Made by a program: the position numbers and the translations under genes | NCBI GenBank assembly: GCA_932521025.1 | Contig: OW051469.1 | Location: forward strand, 4,042,398 to 4,106,397 | Direction of reading: 5' to 3' | DNA: 64,000 nt | Origin: Oscheius onirici | Lineage: Eukaryota > Nematoda > Chromadorea > Rhabditida > Rhabditidae | Shown here: piece after piece, positions 22,482 to 32,400 of the stretch | How positions within the stretch are numbered: position 1 is the first letter of the stretch | How the letters are laid out: each line of letters opens with the position of its first letter | Notes under the pieces: model-generated | Databases searched by the model: none | What the model was told of the DNA's origin: nothing | Seen by the model: the letters and a program-made list of their open reading frames with translations, nothing else

Positions 22482-22696
22482 AAAATCCAAGTTTTACAGG
22501 TGTAATTTGCTTCAAAATACGTCTTTTTTGTAATTTTTTGCTAATATAGGTTGCAAATAGTGTGAAGAAGCTTGAAAGAACAAAAAAAACGAGAGAAAAT
22601 ATGAAGAAAGCTGAAGCAATGGAGTAAAAACGAGAAAAACGAGAAAGTACGCAGGTTTGCGTAAAATCGAGTCGGGGCGCCTGTTTAAGTACTACC
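22482..22696 (-). repeat. Right terminal inverted repeat of Merlin element
   Basis: Reverse complement of the left repeat; the outermost bases read GGCGCCTGTTTAAGTACTACC. Confidence 0.85.
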
Positions 22697-24138
22697 AAAC
22701 TTTTTCGAGACGCAGCGGCATGAATCCCAGCAAAAAATTCTAAATATCAAAGTCCTTCAAATTGGAAGACTTCGAGTCTATTATAGTGCAAGAACAACAA
22801 TCTGAAGCACTCATAACGCCATACTAGACGCCATATTGTCTGAATATTTCGGCGGTATTTTTTGCACAACAGGGAAGGAACATACATACAAACTATCCGT
22901 TTTGCACGCTCAAAGTAGAAGGGCTACTGTAAAACCAAAAAAAGCTGAGTTTTCAACATTTAATTAATGTTTTTGTGAAAAGAAAACTTTTAAATTTGGA
23001 CATTTAAAATATGTTCAAAAGTATATTCCAAGAACAAAAATTGAAAACTTTTGTAACTCTAAAAGGCACCATTAAATCAGAGTGCGCAAAAAGTGGAACA
23101 AGATCCACGTGACCAATACCCATTTGCATACATCCCCCGGTCATGAAATCGATCCGTCAATATGACTTCCTTTAATTTGGTTTAATTTGGTGACAGTTTT
23201 GACCATCAAAAAGTCGAAAAAAAAGGATGTTTTTGGCCCGAGGGTCCCATATATACAACCTCTGGTGTCACGGGAGGTAAACAAGGATTCACTGCATGGA
23301 CACTGAATCATGGACACGTTCGGCCACCGTGATAAGATATCAGGGCAGAAAATATTTGCTCACGGTTTTTTGCAAAAGAAGTTCTGCAAAGAGTCTGAGG
23401 TCTGTAGCCAATTAATCACTGAACTAGAAGTCAGTGATTAAACAACAGGAAGCAAAGCTGCAAACAAGTATGGGAGAGTACAACAGGCAATGATCTGTCA
23501 CTCCGTCGATAAACTGGGAAAAACTATGTAATGGAGAGTTTTGTCTATGTACGGAGAACATTCGCAACTGACTCACTTTGAAAATATAGCCAAAAACCAA
23601 ACGAAGGACCCATATTTTGAACGGAATTGCATATTTATAGACTTTAATCATTGGTTCAACACAATGCGTGAGCAAAGAAACTGAATCAGGATCATAAGAT
23701 GACCAATAAAGGAACGTGGAAGGTCCAAAAATGCCAATAGAAAAGGGGCAGAAAAAGAAACATATGTCTATTTTTTCAAATAAGTCGACGTGTTAAAAGC
23801 ACCCCCTCAAAATCAGCTGATTGCAGCGCCATTCATTTCGCGCACAGACTCTAATTCAGCCCTCATGCAGCGGAACGGCCGCGGCACGTGTTTACACGTC
23901 AGCTGGCCTTCAAAAGGTGCAGTTGGATTGAGTATGTTCAGGAAGGAGAAGAGTTAGTGAACTGTTTGGAACAGAATATGTGTTAACTCCCCTGCTGTAA
24001 ATGTGTCGAGATAAGAAGACATGGAAACAGAATGGGTTGACAAAACAAAAAACCTGGTTCAATGTTCATAGACGGCACCAACCGCTTGTCCCTCTGTCCC
24101 TTGGAAATCTTTGAATCAAAATGCAGACGTTTATTCAC
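22697..24138. other. Intergenic, no gene seen
   Basis: About 1.4 kb without a convincing open frame. One 11-bp inverted repeat (TTAATCACTGA and its complement, near 23413-23442, 8-base loop) could form a hairpin. Otherwise nothing is recognised. Confidence 0.5.
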
Positions 24139-24379
24139 TCAATTATCCCAGGCAAAATCCGTGCATTCACAACCATCCGGCATCTCACAATTCTTTCCGT
24201 CGGTCTTGGCAATGCAGACCCAGTAGGCTCCGCAGCTGATGGTACACCATGGATCTATGTCTCCCTGAATTGGATTCATCTAATCCACTCAAACTACTTA
24301 CAGCCTCTACTCCAGCAGGCTGGCCATCAAAAGCTCCGAGAAGAAGGAAGGCGAGGACGAAGACGAAGATACCGTTCAT
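24139..24379 (-). CDS. Secreted six-cysteine peptide 1, 67 aa
   Basis: Exons 24302-24379 and 24139-24264 join in phase 0 (204 bases). Exon 1 is a signal peptide (MNGIFVFVLAFLLLGAFDG) with a short pro-part. Exon 2 encodes the mature peptide with six Cys in the spacing C-x3-C-x5-C-x8-C-x5-C-x-C, starting WCTISCGAYW and ending near FAW. The same spacing and flanking residues occur in two neighbours and a broken fourth copy. Six Cys imply three disulfides. The family is not one I recognise; antimicrobial or signalling roles are possible but unproven. Confidence 0.72.
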
Positions 24380-24669
24380 TGCTGACTGACACTGTTGTGT
24401 TTGCAGTGGTTGAAGACACTGCTTTTTCAGTGAGTTATATAGCCTTGCGGTTGTGTTATTATTTCGTGGATAGTAGACATAAAAACGACGATGACACAGC
24501 TTGAATTTCAAACTTTGTATGGCACCTAACCGCTTTTATGGCTTGTAGGGAGTCCAGTTTCTCTTACTCTCTCCGACTCTTGTATTGTACCCGTCTGACT
24601 GTGTTATTTTTCTGTTTTCTTCATGACTCTTGTAGACCCTCAACTTTACAGTGAAAACCTTTATTTAGC

Positions 24670-24910
24670 TCAACCCGACCAGGCGAACTGCTCACAGACG
24701 CATCCACCTGGCATCTTGCAAGTCCTGCCGTTCGTCTTTCCTACACAGACCCAATAAGCTCCACAACTGATGGTACACCAGGGATCAATCTTTGCTTAAA
24801 TTTGGTTTACATTTTTTGTTCTTTGAACTTACAGATTGAACTCCAGCCGGTTGGCTATCAAAAGCTCCGAGAAGAAGGAAGACGAGGCAGAAGGCGAAGG
24901 CACCGTTCAT
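24670..24910 (-). CDS. Secreted six-cysteine peptide 2, 65 aa
   Basis: Exons 24833-24910 and 24670-24789 (198 bases, phase 0 junction). The signal exon (MNGAFAFCLVFLLLGAFDS) is nearly the same as in peptide 1, as is the intron position. The mature part begins IDPWCTISCGAYW and keeps all six Cys, with GGCVCEQFAW at the end. The acceptor is AAAG rather than the usual TTTCAG, so the exact first residue of exon 2 may differ by a few. High similarity to peptide 1 in coding and flanking sequence indicates recent tandem duplication. Confidence 0.7.
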
Positions 24911-24956
24911 TTCTGCCTTCTCTACTAGTTTCCCTACCGCAACGAGCGCCGCTTTG

Positions 24957-25028
24957 CCCGCATAGCCTAGTGGATAAAAGCGTGGACTGTGAAACACATG
25001 GTCAGGGTTCGATTCCCCCGTGTGTCAA
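24957..25028 (+). repeat. tRNA-like element (A box and B box), probably SINE-type or pseudo-tRNA
   Basis: TAGCCTAGTGGATAAAAGC fits an A box and GGTTCGATTCC a B box, with normal tRNA spacing. The acceptor arms (GCCCGCA versus GTGTGTC) do not pair and the T stem has two mismatches, so it is not a working tRNA. Confidence 0.4.
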
Positions 25029-25385
25029 AAGTGTTTGACATGCTTCGATAGGTCTGTCATTCTCTTTTGTTTAATATTCGACTTCGAAAAACTGATTTTT
25101 TTTCCAAAATTAGTTTCACTTGTCTCATTTTCATTACGACTAACCTCGCAACTTGACTGACGGTTTTCATACCGAAGACGGGATTTTTATCCCAAACAAT
25201 GTTCTGCAAAGTTGTAGAACAGACGAAAAACTACAAGTTTGCAGAACATCGCAAAACTCAAAAACGCGTTACTTCGCGAGAAACTATGTCAGCGCGCCGA
25301 GCCATCTAACTGTCCTCTTCAACGGGTTGTTCCGCCACTCTTTGAGTCCTCTGTTTCACATAAAATTCCTACTAATATGCAAAAA

Positions 25386-25465
25386 AAATCGACTATACGA
25401 GGAATTGAACCTATGACTTCAAAATTAATAGAAACATATCTTATCCACTGCGCCAGAGTCATTTG
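25386..25465 (-). repeat. tRNA-like element with Pol III terminator
   Basis: On the minus strand TGGCGCAGTGGATAAG (A box) and GGTTCAATTCC (B box) are followed by a run of eight T. Stems pair poorly, as in the element at 24957. The two may belong to one tRNA-derived family. Confidence 0.4.
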
Positions 25466-25724
25466 CAGGCCGCCGCCGCGCTGAAATTTTGCGCGCGAAA
25501 ATTCAAACGGGGGGTAGAGATACCGTCGCTTTAAGTCTCTCCAAAAGTGTTTTTTATGGATTTTATCCATAAAAGGGTTGATGTTACGACTTCTATTGAG
25601 CAAAGTGGCCTTTTAACGGAACCTATATACTTTAATGGCTTGCACACTATCCCTAACGTTCTCTTCATGTTTGCACCTCCATCTATTCAGTGCAGTTCTG
25701 GAAAAGAATTCAACGTTCATTGGG

Positions 25725-26000
25725 TCATTTCTGCCAGGCAAACTTCTCACAAACACATCCACTGGGATAATGGCAGGTGTTTCCGTTCGTCTTTATGATA
25801 CAGGCCCAGTAGGCTCCACAGCTGATGGTACACCAGAAATTTATCTTTCGCTAAACTTAGCTGTTACTTTTGTCTCGTTTTTCGCTTACATTGATCTCTT
25901 CGATGGACTCTCCCCCATCACCTGAAGCTTCAAAACCTTCTGGACGACCAATAACTCCGAGAAGAAGAAAGGCGAAGAAGAACACGAGTAGAGCATTCAT
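25725..26000 (-). CDS. Secreted six-cysteine peptide 3, 76 aa
   Basis: Exons 25890-26000 and 25725-25844 (231 bases, phase 0). The signal peptide (MNALLVFFFAFLLLGVIG) is followed by a longer acidic propeptide (SGDGGESIEE) than in peptides 1 and 2. The mature part keeps FWCTISCGAYWAC and GCVCEKFAW with all six Cys in the same spacing. It is the most diverged intact member of the cluster. Orientation is the same as the other copies. Confidence 0.68.
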
Positions 26001-26231
26001 TGTTAACCTCTGTTCTGTTTCTCTCTTGTTTTAAAGCTTTCTGCAGATCGTGTTCATAAATACGATTATGCTGGTTCCTGTTGACGCATTATTTTACTAT
26101 GGATTATGAGAATATTGGCAGTTGTGTGTCGTTTGCAACTGCAGTGGTCACGTTGTAGGCCAAAAACCGTATGTTTTGTCGAGTCTCTATGTCTCTCTTC
26201 GATTCCAGTTGAAATCAGACATTTTATTATC

Positions 26232-26340
26232 TCAATTCATCCAAGCAAACTTCTCACAAACACATCCACTGGGCATCTTGCAAGTTCTGCCGTTTGTCTT
26301 TCCGACAGACCCAATAAGCTCCACAGCTGATTGTACACCT
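26232..26340 (-). pseudogene. Six-cysteine peptide copy 4, broken
   Basis: The exon-2 sequence is recognisable on the minus strand (TGTACAATCAGCTGTGGAGC, then GGATGTGTTTGTGAGAAGTT and a stop). A 2-base deletion after TGGGTCTGT shifts the frame in the middle, and no signal-peptide exon is seen upstream. It is therefore a decayed or partial duplicate. Confidence 0.6.
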
Positions 26341-27156
26341 GATTGTCATGTTTGGGAAAGCATCGAGTTCAGACGGAAATCAGCGGCTGGTTCAATACTG
26401 GGTGATTGCTCGTGACAGTGTTAAGTATCAAACCGCAAAACAACTGACTCACTTCAGTGACCAAACGGAAACTGTACAGTTATCGACCTGAACTGACGAT
26501 ACGATTATAACGAGAAAAAAAACTAATAAGCTCTGCTGTGCAAACATACTGCAAACTATTTTTGGCGGCGTGGTATGTAGACACAAAAATAACAGACAAG
26601 CAGGGTTACGAACCGAAAATCTGACTTCAGACTATGGTTTGTCCAAGAAAAAGCCAAGTTTTGTCGCTCTACGAACAACTTGTAAAATCTTGTCAACTTT
26701 TATCTCGTTTTTGACTTGTCAAACCTAATACGAAACTCGCTTCTCTGGAAGCTCGCTCGATCGTCTGCTTCTCGCCTGTGCTGTCGTCTGCTTCTAGATC
26801 AGGTCAGTTGTTTCTACTTTCCAAAAAGAAAAATTCTAACCAACTTTCTAGCCTTTCTCTTTACACCTTGACTAGGATCTGAGCTTGTCCTGAGCAGCCC
26901 AGTTTCCGAAGTTTCAGTCCTCCGCTCGAGGGCCGATTCGGGTTTCGGTAAGGATCTCTCCGGAGTGACTAGCAAATTGAGCATTGGTGGACTGGTGCAG
27001 ACTGCTTTTGTAAATTACCTAAAAGCATCATTTTTCAAATTTCTTCGAAATTGCAAATGTATGCAAACAACTGTGAATTTTTGCGTTTCCTTCCAAAAGA
27101 ATTCAACTTTTCAAGCTATAAATAGAGTCTGCAAACGCTGAAAAGAACATCAAACG
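26341..27156. other. Intergenic with dispersed repeat copy
   Basis: Holds a loose copy of the TTGACAAGTC repeat (26671-26723). A TATAAA-like sequence at about 27116 lies 40 bases before the next start codon. No gene is seen. Confidence 0.45.
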
Positions 27157-28633
27157 ATGCGCCTTTGCTGTTTGCTGTTAACTGTAGTGTCGATAACCTG
27201 GGCTATATCGGCTGCTCCCAAAGTGCCATCAGCGACGACGACCGCTGACTCTCCTGGGACTACCAAGTCTGCACCTGACTCGACAACCACAAGCTCTGTC
27301 AAGACTACTGCGACAACAGCTGCCAAGACAACTGACAAGAAAACTGTCAAGATGACTGTTGCCAAGAGCACTATAAAACCTTCTACTACCACGATCAAGA
27401 CTACTCCTAAGCCTGTTACGAACCCTTCTGCGGTGCCTACTAATAATAGAGGAACGGGCTGTCATACTGGCACTGCAATTGTCGGTGGCAACCCGTTTTC
27501 AGATGCTAGTGGGGAATGTGGTCCTGGCTCCCACGGACAATATAAAATAGGATCGACAGAGAAAGCAACTAAGGGTGTTTTTCAGATGACTTCTAGCAAC
27601 ACTCAATTCTGCTGCGGTAAGTTTCAGTCTTTATTTCTGAGCAAGAATTATTCAAATATTCAGAACTACATGAAACTGATCTCTGTCCTGGCGGCCTTCG
27701 TCCCGTTGGGTTTGCACAAGATGGGCAACTCTACGATTTCCAAGGAAACACGACTGCCTTGAAAGAGAATTGCACGAAGCTCGGAGCCGATGCTTTCTTC
27801 TTTTACAACGACAAGATGTGTTGCCGTAAGTCTATACAATTTCTTCCATTAGCCCAATCTTTCAGCGAAGGGAAGGCTCAGTGATGACGCTCTAAGAAAT
27901 CGTCGCTTATCACCAACGAATTACCAAAAGTATTCGGCGGACAACAAGGAATGTTTGAATGATGAAGAGTGTGGAGAGGGAAAACTCTGTGAGGATGTGA
28001 TCAGCTCGTCGAACAGTGCTGAGACAGGAAAGAAGAAGATTTGCTTTCCATGTGAGTTTTGACAGACAGAGACAATATTCCCACTTCTTTTTAGCCATTC
28101 CCTGTCCCTCAAAGACCGACAGCATCTGGCCTCACAGATCCGTCAACAACACCTTCATCTGTCGTGAGGACAGTGACTGCACAGAACTGACTCCGTGTAT
28201 GTTCATCGGTACAGACAGCAACACAATGCTTGCCGACAACACGAAACAGTGTTGTCCCATCAGTTCCTACAATGTCGTCTGTACGGCAGAAACTGCCAAC
28301 AGCCAGCTGGTCACCAAGCCTGGAACAATCATCAAGACCTCTGAGTCGGAGTGCAAGAGCGATGAGACGAAGATCCGCGTGCTTACCTTCATGGATGACA
28401 AAAACGTCTCTAAAGCTTGTTGTGAATGTAAGATTTACCTTTCTAATGGGCATAATCAAATGATTTCAGATGAGGTTGAGGAGGAAAGCAAGACCAAGCT
28501 GAGCGAAAAATGTCAGAACGGAGGAGCTGTCTCTCTCGATAAGAACCACAACCCTTTGCCTTGCAAAGATTTGGAAAAAAAAAGATTGCGGTCATGGGCT
28601 CGACCATGGGTACTACGGGAGATCCAGTTCTAG
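27157..28633 (+). CDS. Secreted mucin-like, cysteine-rich protein, 434 aa
   Basis: Exons 27157-27616, 27664-27825, 27866-28051, 28095-28427 and 28470-28633 (1305 bases, all phase 1). A signal peptide (MRLCCLLLTVVSITWAISA) precedes about 90 residues rich in Thr/Lys/Ser/Pro, a typical O-glycosylated stalk. Repeated Cys modules follow, each ending in a CC or C-x-C just before an intron (FCC, MCC, ACC), so the introns separate module units. Two in-frame Asn sequons support secretion. A cuticle, gut or egg-surface protein is plausible. The last exon contains a run of nine A at 28574-28582; one base fewer would open a longer frame with CGHGLDHGYYG, so the C-terminus may be shifted. Confidence 0.65.
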
Positions 28634-28689
28634 TAAAGTTTTGGGATCAGGTGACTTGTATTCAGTACCCAGATTGACTCATATTTTCG

Positions 28690-28905
28690 GACAGAAAGAA
28701 ATCCGAATCTCGTAAAGTGAATGGAAGCGCCAGCTGTGGCTTCAGAGAGTTTCTATCAGAGTATCTGAGCTTCCCTCACTTTCTGGGTAATAGCGCATCC
28801 CTGGATTGTAATAATGACTGGTTCGGAGCTTTTAAGAAAGAACAGTTGCTCAGCTTCCCGAATCTCATTGTTGTCTTTAATTTGTCTCTGCTCTGAAGTT
28901 CAGTC
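28690..28905 (+). other. Possible further exon after the mucin-like gene
   Basis: An open frame beginning after a GGACAG acceptor (about 28694) runs to TGA near 28895 with two Cys and mixed residues. It does not join the preceding exon in frame as the sequence stands. It may be the true 3' exon if the nine-A run upstream is a frameshift. Confidence 0.2.
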
Positions 28906-29285
28906 AGTCTCACTATTACTCTTTTTCGTTCCATTCGCCAAGAGAGGCACCCGGAGATTTTGCATAATGTCAAGAGAAATTTCTGTCACTCATTTTGTTT
29001 CTCCAGATTTTCGCCAGATCTGACAAGAGAAATTTCTACTCCATGAGTTCTCTCCATAGTTTCGAGTTCCCAATATTGATTTTAACCCATTTCTGTAGTT
29101 TTTCGGCAGAAACAAAAGCGAAAACTGAATTTTTAATCCTAAAACATTTTGCACCTAAAAGTACAAGCGAGAGACCTAATGAGCCCGCCGCAGTGACTGT
29201 TGCGCCCGTCCCGGCCTCACCGTGCCACACCCGTACGCTCGCTAGCCCCGCCGAATCGTATAGACCTCGAAAGCGTTCGTTCCGA

Positions 29286-29498
29286 ATCGTTTCTTGGCTC
29301 CTGTAGCTAAGATCAAAGTGAGTCCAGAAAGTTTTGCTTTACTAATTGTCGTTGTATTCAGGTGTAGTAATCGTTCTTATCCTATTAACCTTCGATATTG
29401 CGTCGTACAAGGTTAACCGATTTTTGAGACCGGAGTAGGTCGCTGGCTTGCCAGCCCCTTCTCGCGGGTCGAGCCGGCATTGCACTAAAGCCGGGTAT
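29286..29498 (+). ncRNA. U2 snRNA-like gene interrupted by a 44-nt intron-like insertion
   Basis: Bases 29286-29317 give the U2 5' end (ATCGTTTCTTGGCTCC, stem-loop I, then GCTAAGATCAAA). From 29362 the sequence continues as U2: GTGTAGTAATCGTTCTTATC (branch-point recognition GTAGTA) and ATTAACC. It then has GGTTAACC, an Sm site GATTTTTGAG, a GCTGGCTTGCCAGC hairpin and the terminal CCGGCATTGCACTAAAGCCGG hairpin. Between them, 29318-29361 is exactly 44 nt, starts GTGAGT, contains TACTAAT and ends TATTCAG, as an ordinary nematode mRNA intron would. Removing it restores contiguous U2. Stem IIa has two mismatches compared with C. elegans U2 as remembered, so it may be a divergent or pseudogene copy. 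Confidence 0.75.
29318..29361 (+). other. GT-AG intron-like insertion inside U2
   Basis: Donor GTGAGT, branch-like TACTAAT 22-28 nt from the 3' end, acceptor TATTCAG. Length is typical of introns elsewhere in this window. Confidence 0.7.
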
Positions 29499-32400
29499 AG
29501 TTCTCTCCCCTCGGGGAGAAACAAGAACTGCAAAAGAAGAGGAACAAAGAAGTGTGCTGTTTCGCTTCTGATGCTGTCAGATTTACCAAAGAAATATAAT
29601 TTACAAAGAACGGGAAACTGCCATACACAACATTAGAAACTGTGCCATTCGTATACTTCAGTACATTTTCGGTACCCCAAAATTGGGTAACTGAATACGT
29701 TCGACCCACAGGAGATAAGAGAGTTTCTCTCCTACCAATCTCTGTCCCCTTCTCGATTACCACCCAGTCCAAACGACTCTTCCAAATTGTATCCTACCAC
29801 TCTGCAATAAAGTGTCATTTCATCCCATCTGCTCTCCCCCACCCGTACTCCCAAAAACGAGTACCTTGTCTCTCTCCTTCGGGCTGTTTTGGCTGAGCTT
29901 CCTGCGATTATGGTCGTGCCCCCGAGTTTCCCGGATATCTCTTGCTCCCCTTGTCTATCTTTCCCTTTCTTCTGTTTGGCTCTCATCTGCATTTAGATGG
30001 CCGTTTTCGTTGCTATTTTCGGGCCATCCGAATCACATGGTCTTTAAGCTAGTTTTCAACTCCTAAACGTGATTTTTATCGCTTTCAGTCCTGTCGAAAT
30101 GTAATTTCTATTGGTTTTTTCCTCCCGTTCTTCTTCTTTTCCGTAATTGAGGACACGCGATGTCACACAGACATCATTCTCTCGTCTTCTGCCGAAACAC
30201 TGAGAAAAGGAAGTGACTCTTTCCTTTTTGGGAGAAATTACCAGAGTCTCCACAACCACTATTTAAAGGAGCCGCCAGTTTGGTTACTAGTGCAGTCAGC
30301 CGGAAAATGAGGTTCAAAAGAATAGGAAATGATTCGGGGTAAACGGTCGGCTTGTTGGTCATGTAGACGATGCGGATCACAACTTTTTGTTTTGGTAAGG
30401 GAGAGATGGTCAAGTGACTTCTCTAGCTGTAATTTTCACTTTTTAAGAGCTACTGTATAAACTCGAGTCTTGAAAAGATTACTTTTTGTTCTCATACAGT
30501 TTTTTATAATTTTCGAAACATTTCTGGCAGACGACGTGAGTCTCAGTTAGAAAAAAAAATAGAAGAGAAAAAAGAACCAAAGCCTTTCAATTTTCTCCCA
30601 GTTCGAAGTTTTTTTTACCTGGTCTCGTTACAGTTTAGAATTACTGATTCATGAACGTTCTTTTGAGCAAGTGAAGCTCAAAGATCTCAGTCTCTGATCT
30701 ACAGACTGACATTAAAAAATCTCTTTTTCCGCTTAGGACCATATGAGTGATCTTTCATACTTGGACACAGACATTGTAAGGACATAACTGACTCTCCAAT
30801 GATCTGAGACAGTCTTCAGAATATTTTCTGAGTCTCGTTTTATCTCTAGGCATTCCTCTTCGGATCTTGTATCCTGTTCTTTTGACTTGATTCCATTTTG
30901 ACCGAAGAAATGAAGATACCAAGAAGAAGGATCTATCCAGGATCCGACGTCTCTCTTTGCGAACTTGACACCCAGAGCTTCCCCGTCACAGCTTTACTAC
31001 CCAGTTATTCCGTCACCATAAATCACAAGTGAGACTAACAATTACAATAGTTTTGTCTGGAAGAAAACAGTCCGGAAATGAGTGAAAAGTCATCTGGGGG
31101 TCTCCGTAGCGGTCCAATTAGCGGGGAGCAAATCTATTTAACCCAAGTGCGCATCGTTTATCTCTTTCCATTTCCTGGCCACATGATGAGGATCAGAGCC
31201 TCAAGTTGTTGATTCACTCATCCAAATTCTAGTCCTTTTTTCTCTGTCGACCTCTACTTTTCATTGTCTGTTCCGATACAAGTAAAGGAATTTCACTTTT
31301 CAGAATGTTACTTCAACAAAATTTGACCTTGTCTCCTCCAAAAAGAACATTCTTCCATTATTTCTATTTTGACCGCTTCCTAAAAAAACCTTCACAAAAA
31401 AATTGTTTTGTGCGAAAATGTAGACAGATAGTCTTGTGTAGCAGTTTGCAAACCGAGTGCTATGGGCGAAAGTGCGAGGTTCAGTTTGGCAACCCTTGCT
31501 TTCGGAATTCCCTGTTTTGAAATTTCAGGACATCTTTGGTCATGTTCTCTGTTACATATACAGTGGTTTTAAAACTCTCATACTCAATGTTTTCTGACCA
31601 CTTTACTACTAATTTGCTATTTCCTTTGCTCATCACCCTACATGTAATCTGACTACAAGACTCTCACATCTCTTGACTCATTCTCAAAAAGAATCTTCTA
31701 TTTTGATCAGTCGCTATCTAATACTTTTTCACAAAATTTCCAATTCCAGTACATTCTGCTCCCTGCTCACCCGCCTTATTCAAATGTGATCCATCACTTG
31801 CGCCTACTCTTTTAGCCGACTAAATCGGCTCCTTTTATTTATTGTGAAAGTTCAAAATACCGGAAATTTCTCCAACTCGAAGCCATTCACAAATCGCCCT
31901 TAAGGTCTAAAAGTTCAATGGCTTTTAGTCCCGTTGATTTCACTCATCTCTCGTGTAGTGGCCCTATCACGCACACGTGTTGAATTACGCCACTGGTCGC
32001 AAAAAAGATGGCCATCCTAGAGCAATCAGCAGACTAGGAAAAGACTAATTCCTCTTATACTTCCCTTTGTTTTGTGGAGGGTCTCCAGCAATTGTCTCCT
32101 TATTTGTTCGAGGGTCCTCCTCCTTCTTCTTCTCTCTTCCTTGTAATTAGTGCCGTATCATTTCCGCGAAGAAAAAATGACGAGGAGCACGCAGACTACT
32201 ACACAAAAGGCAACATAGGAGCAGGACTCATAAAGAGTTTATGAGGGCCGTGTTCATCCCGGTGGGCAGACGAATCAACTAAAAAGAGACTAGAGTAGGA
32301 GTCACTTCCTCTGTGCCGTTCAGTCTGTCTCTCTGACTCTCAGCCTCCCTGTCTAGTTTGGACTAAATACAATTTTGTCTTCCAGACTCTCTTTCTCTTC

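Larger units (their letters stand above)
20864..22696 (+). mobile_element. Merlin-type DNA transposon with long terminal inverted repeats
   Basis: The element is bounded by long inverted repeats beginning GGTAGTACTTAAACAGGCGC (left 20864-21099, right 22482-22696). Flanking 9-mers GAAATTTTT and AAACTTTTT match at 7 of 9 positions, compatible with the 8-9-bp target duplication of Merlin. Inside is an IS1016/ISXO2-type transposase. It sits about 145 bp upstream of the helicase start codon, so it could affect that gene's expression. The left repeat carries an extra block of about 22 bp near 20908-20930, a partial tandem duplication. Confidence 0.8.

Noticed and set aside
24957-25028. A tRNA-His gene (anticodon position reads GTG)
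   Set aside because: A and B boxes are present, but the acceptor arms do not pair and the anticodon and T stems have mismatches.
29280-29500. Open frames across the U2 region as protein-coding
   Set aside because: The RNA match over several conserved U2 elements explains the sequence better than any reading frame.
31305-31520. Cys-rich 71-codon frame as a secreted peptide
   Set aside because: No signal peptide and no splice or start context; composition looks random.
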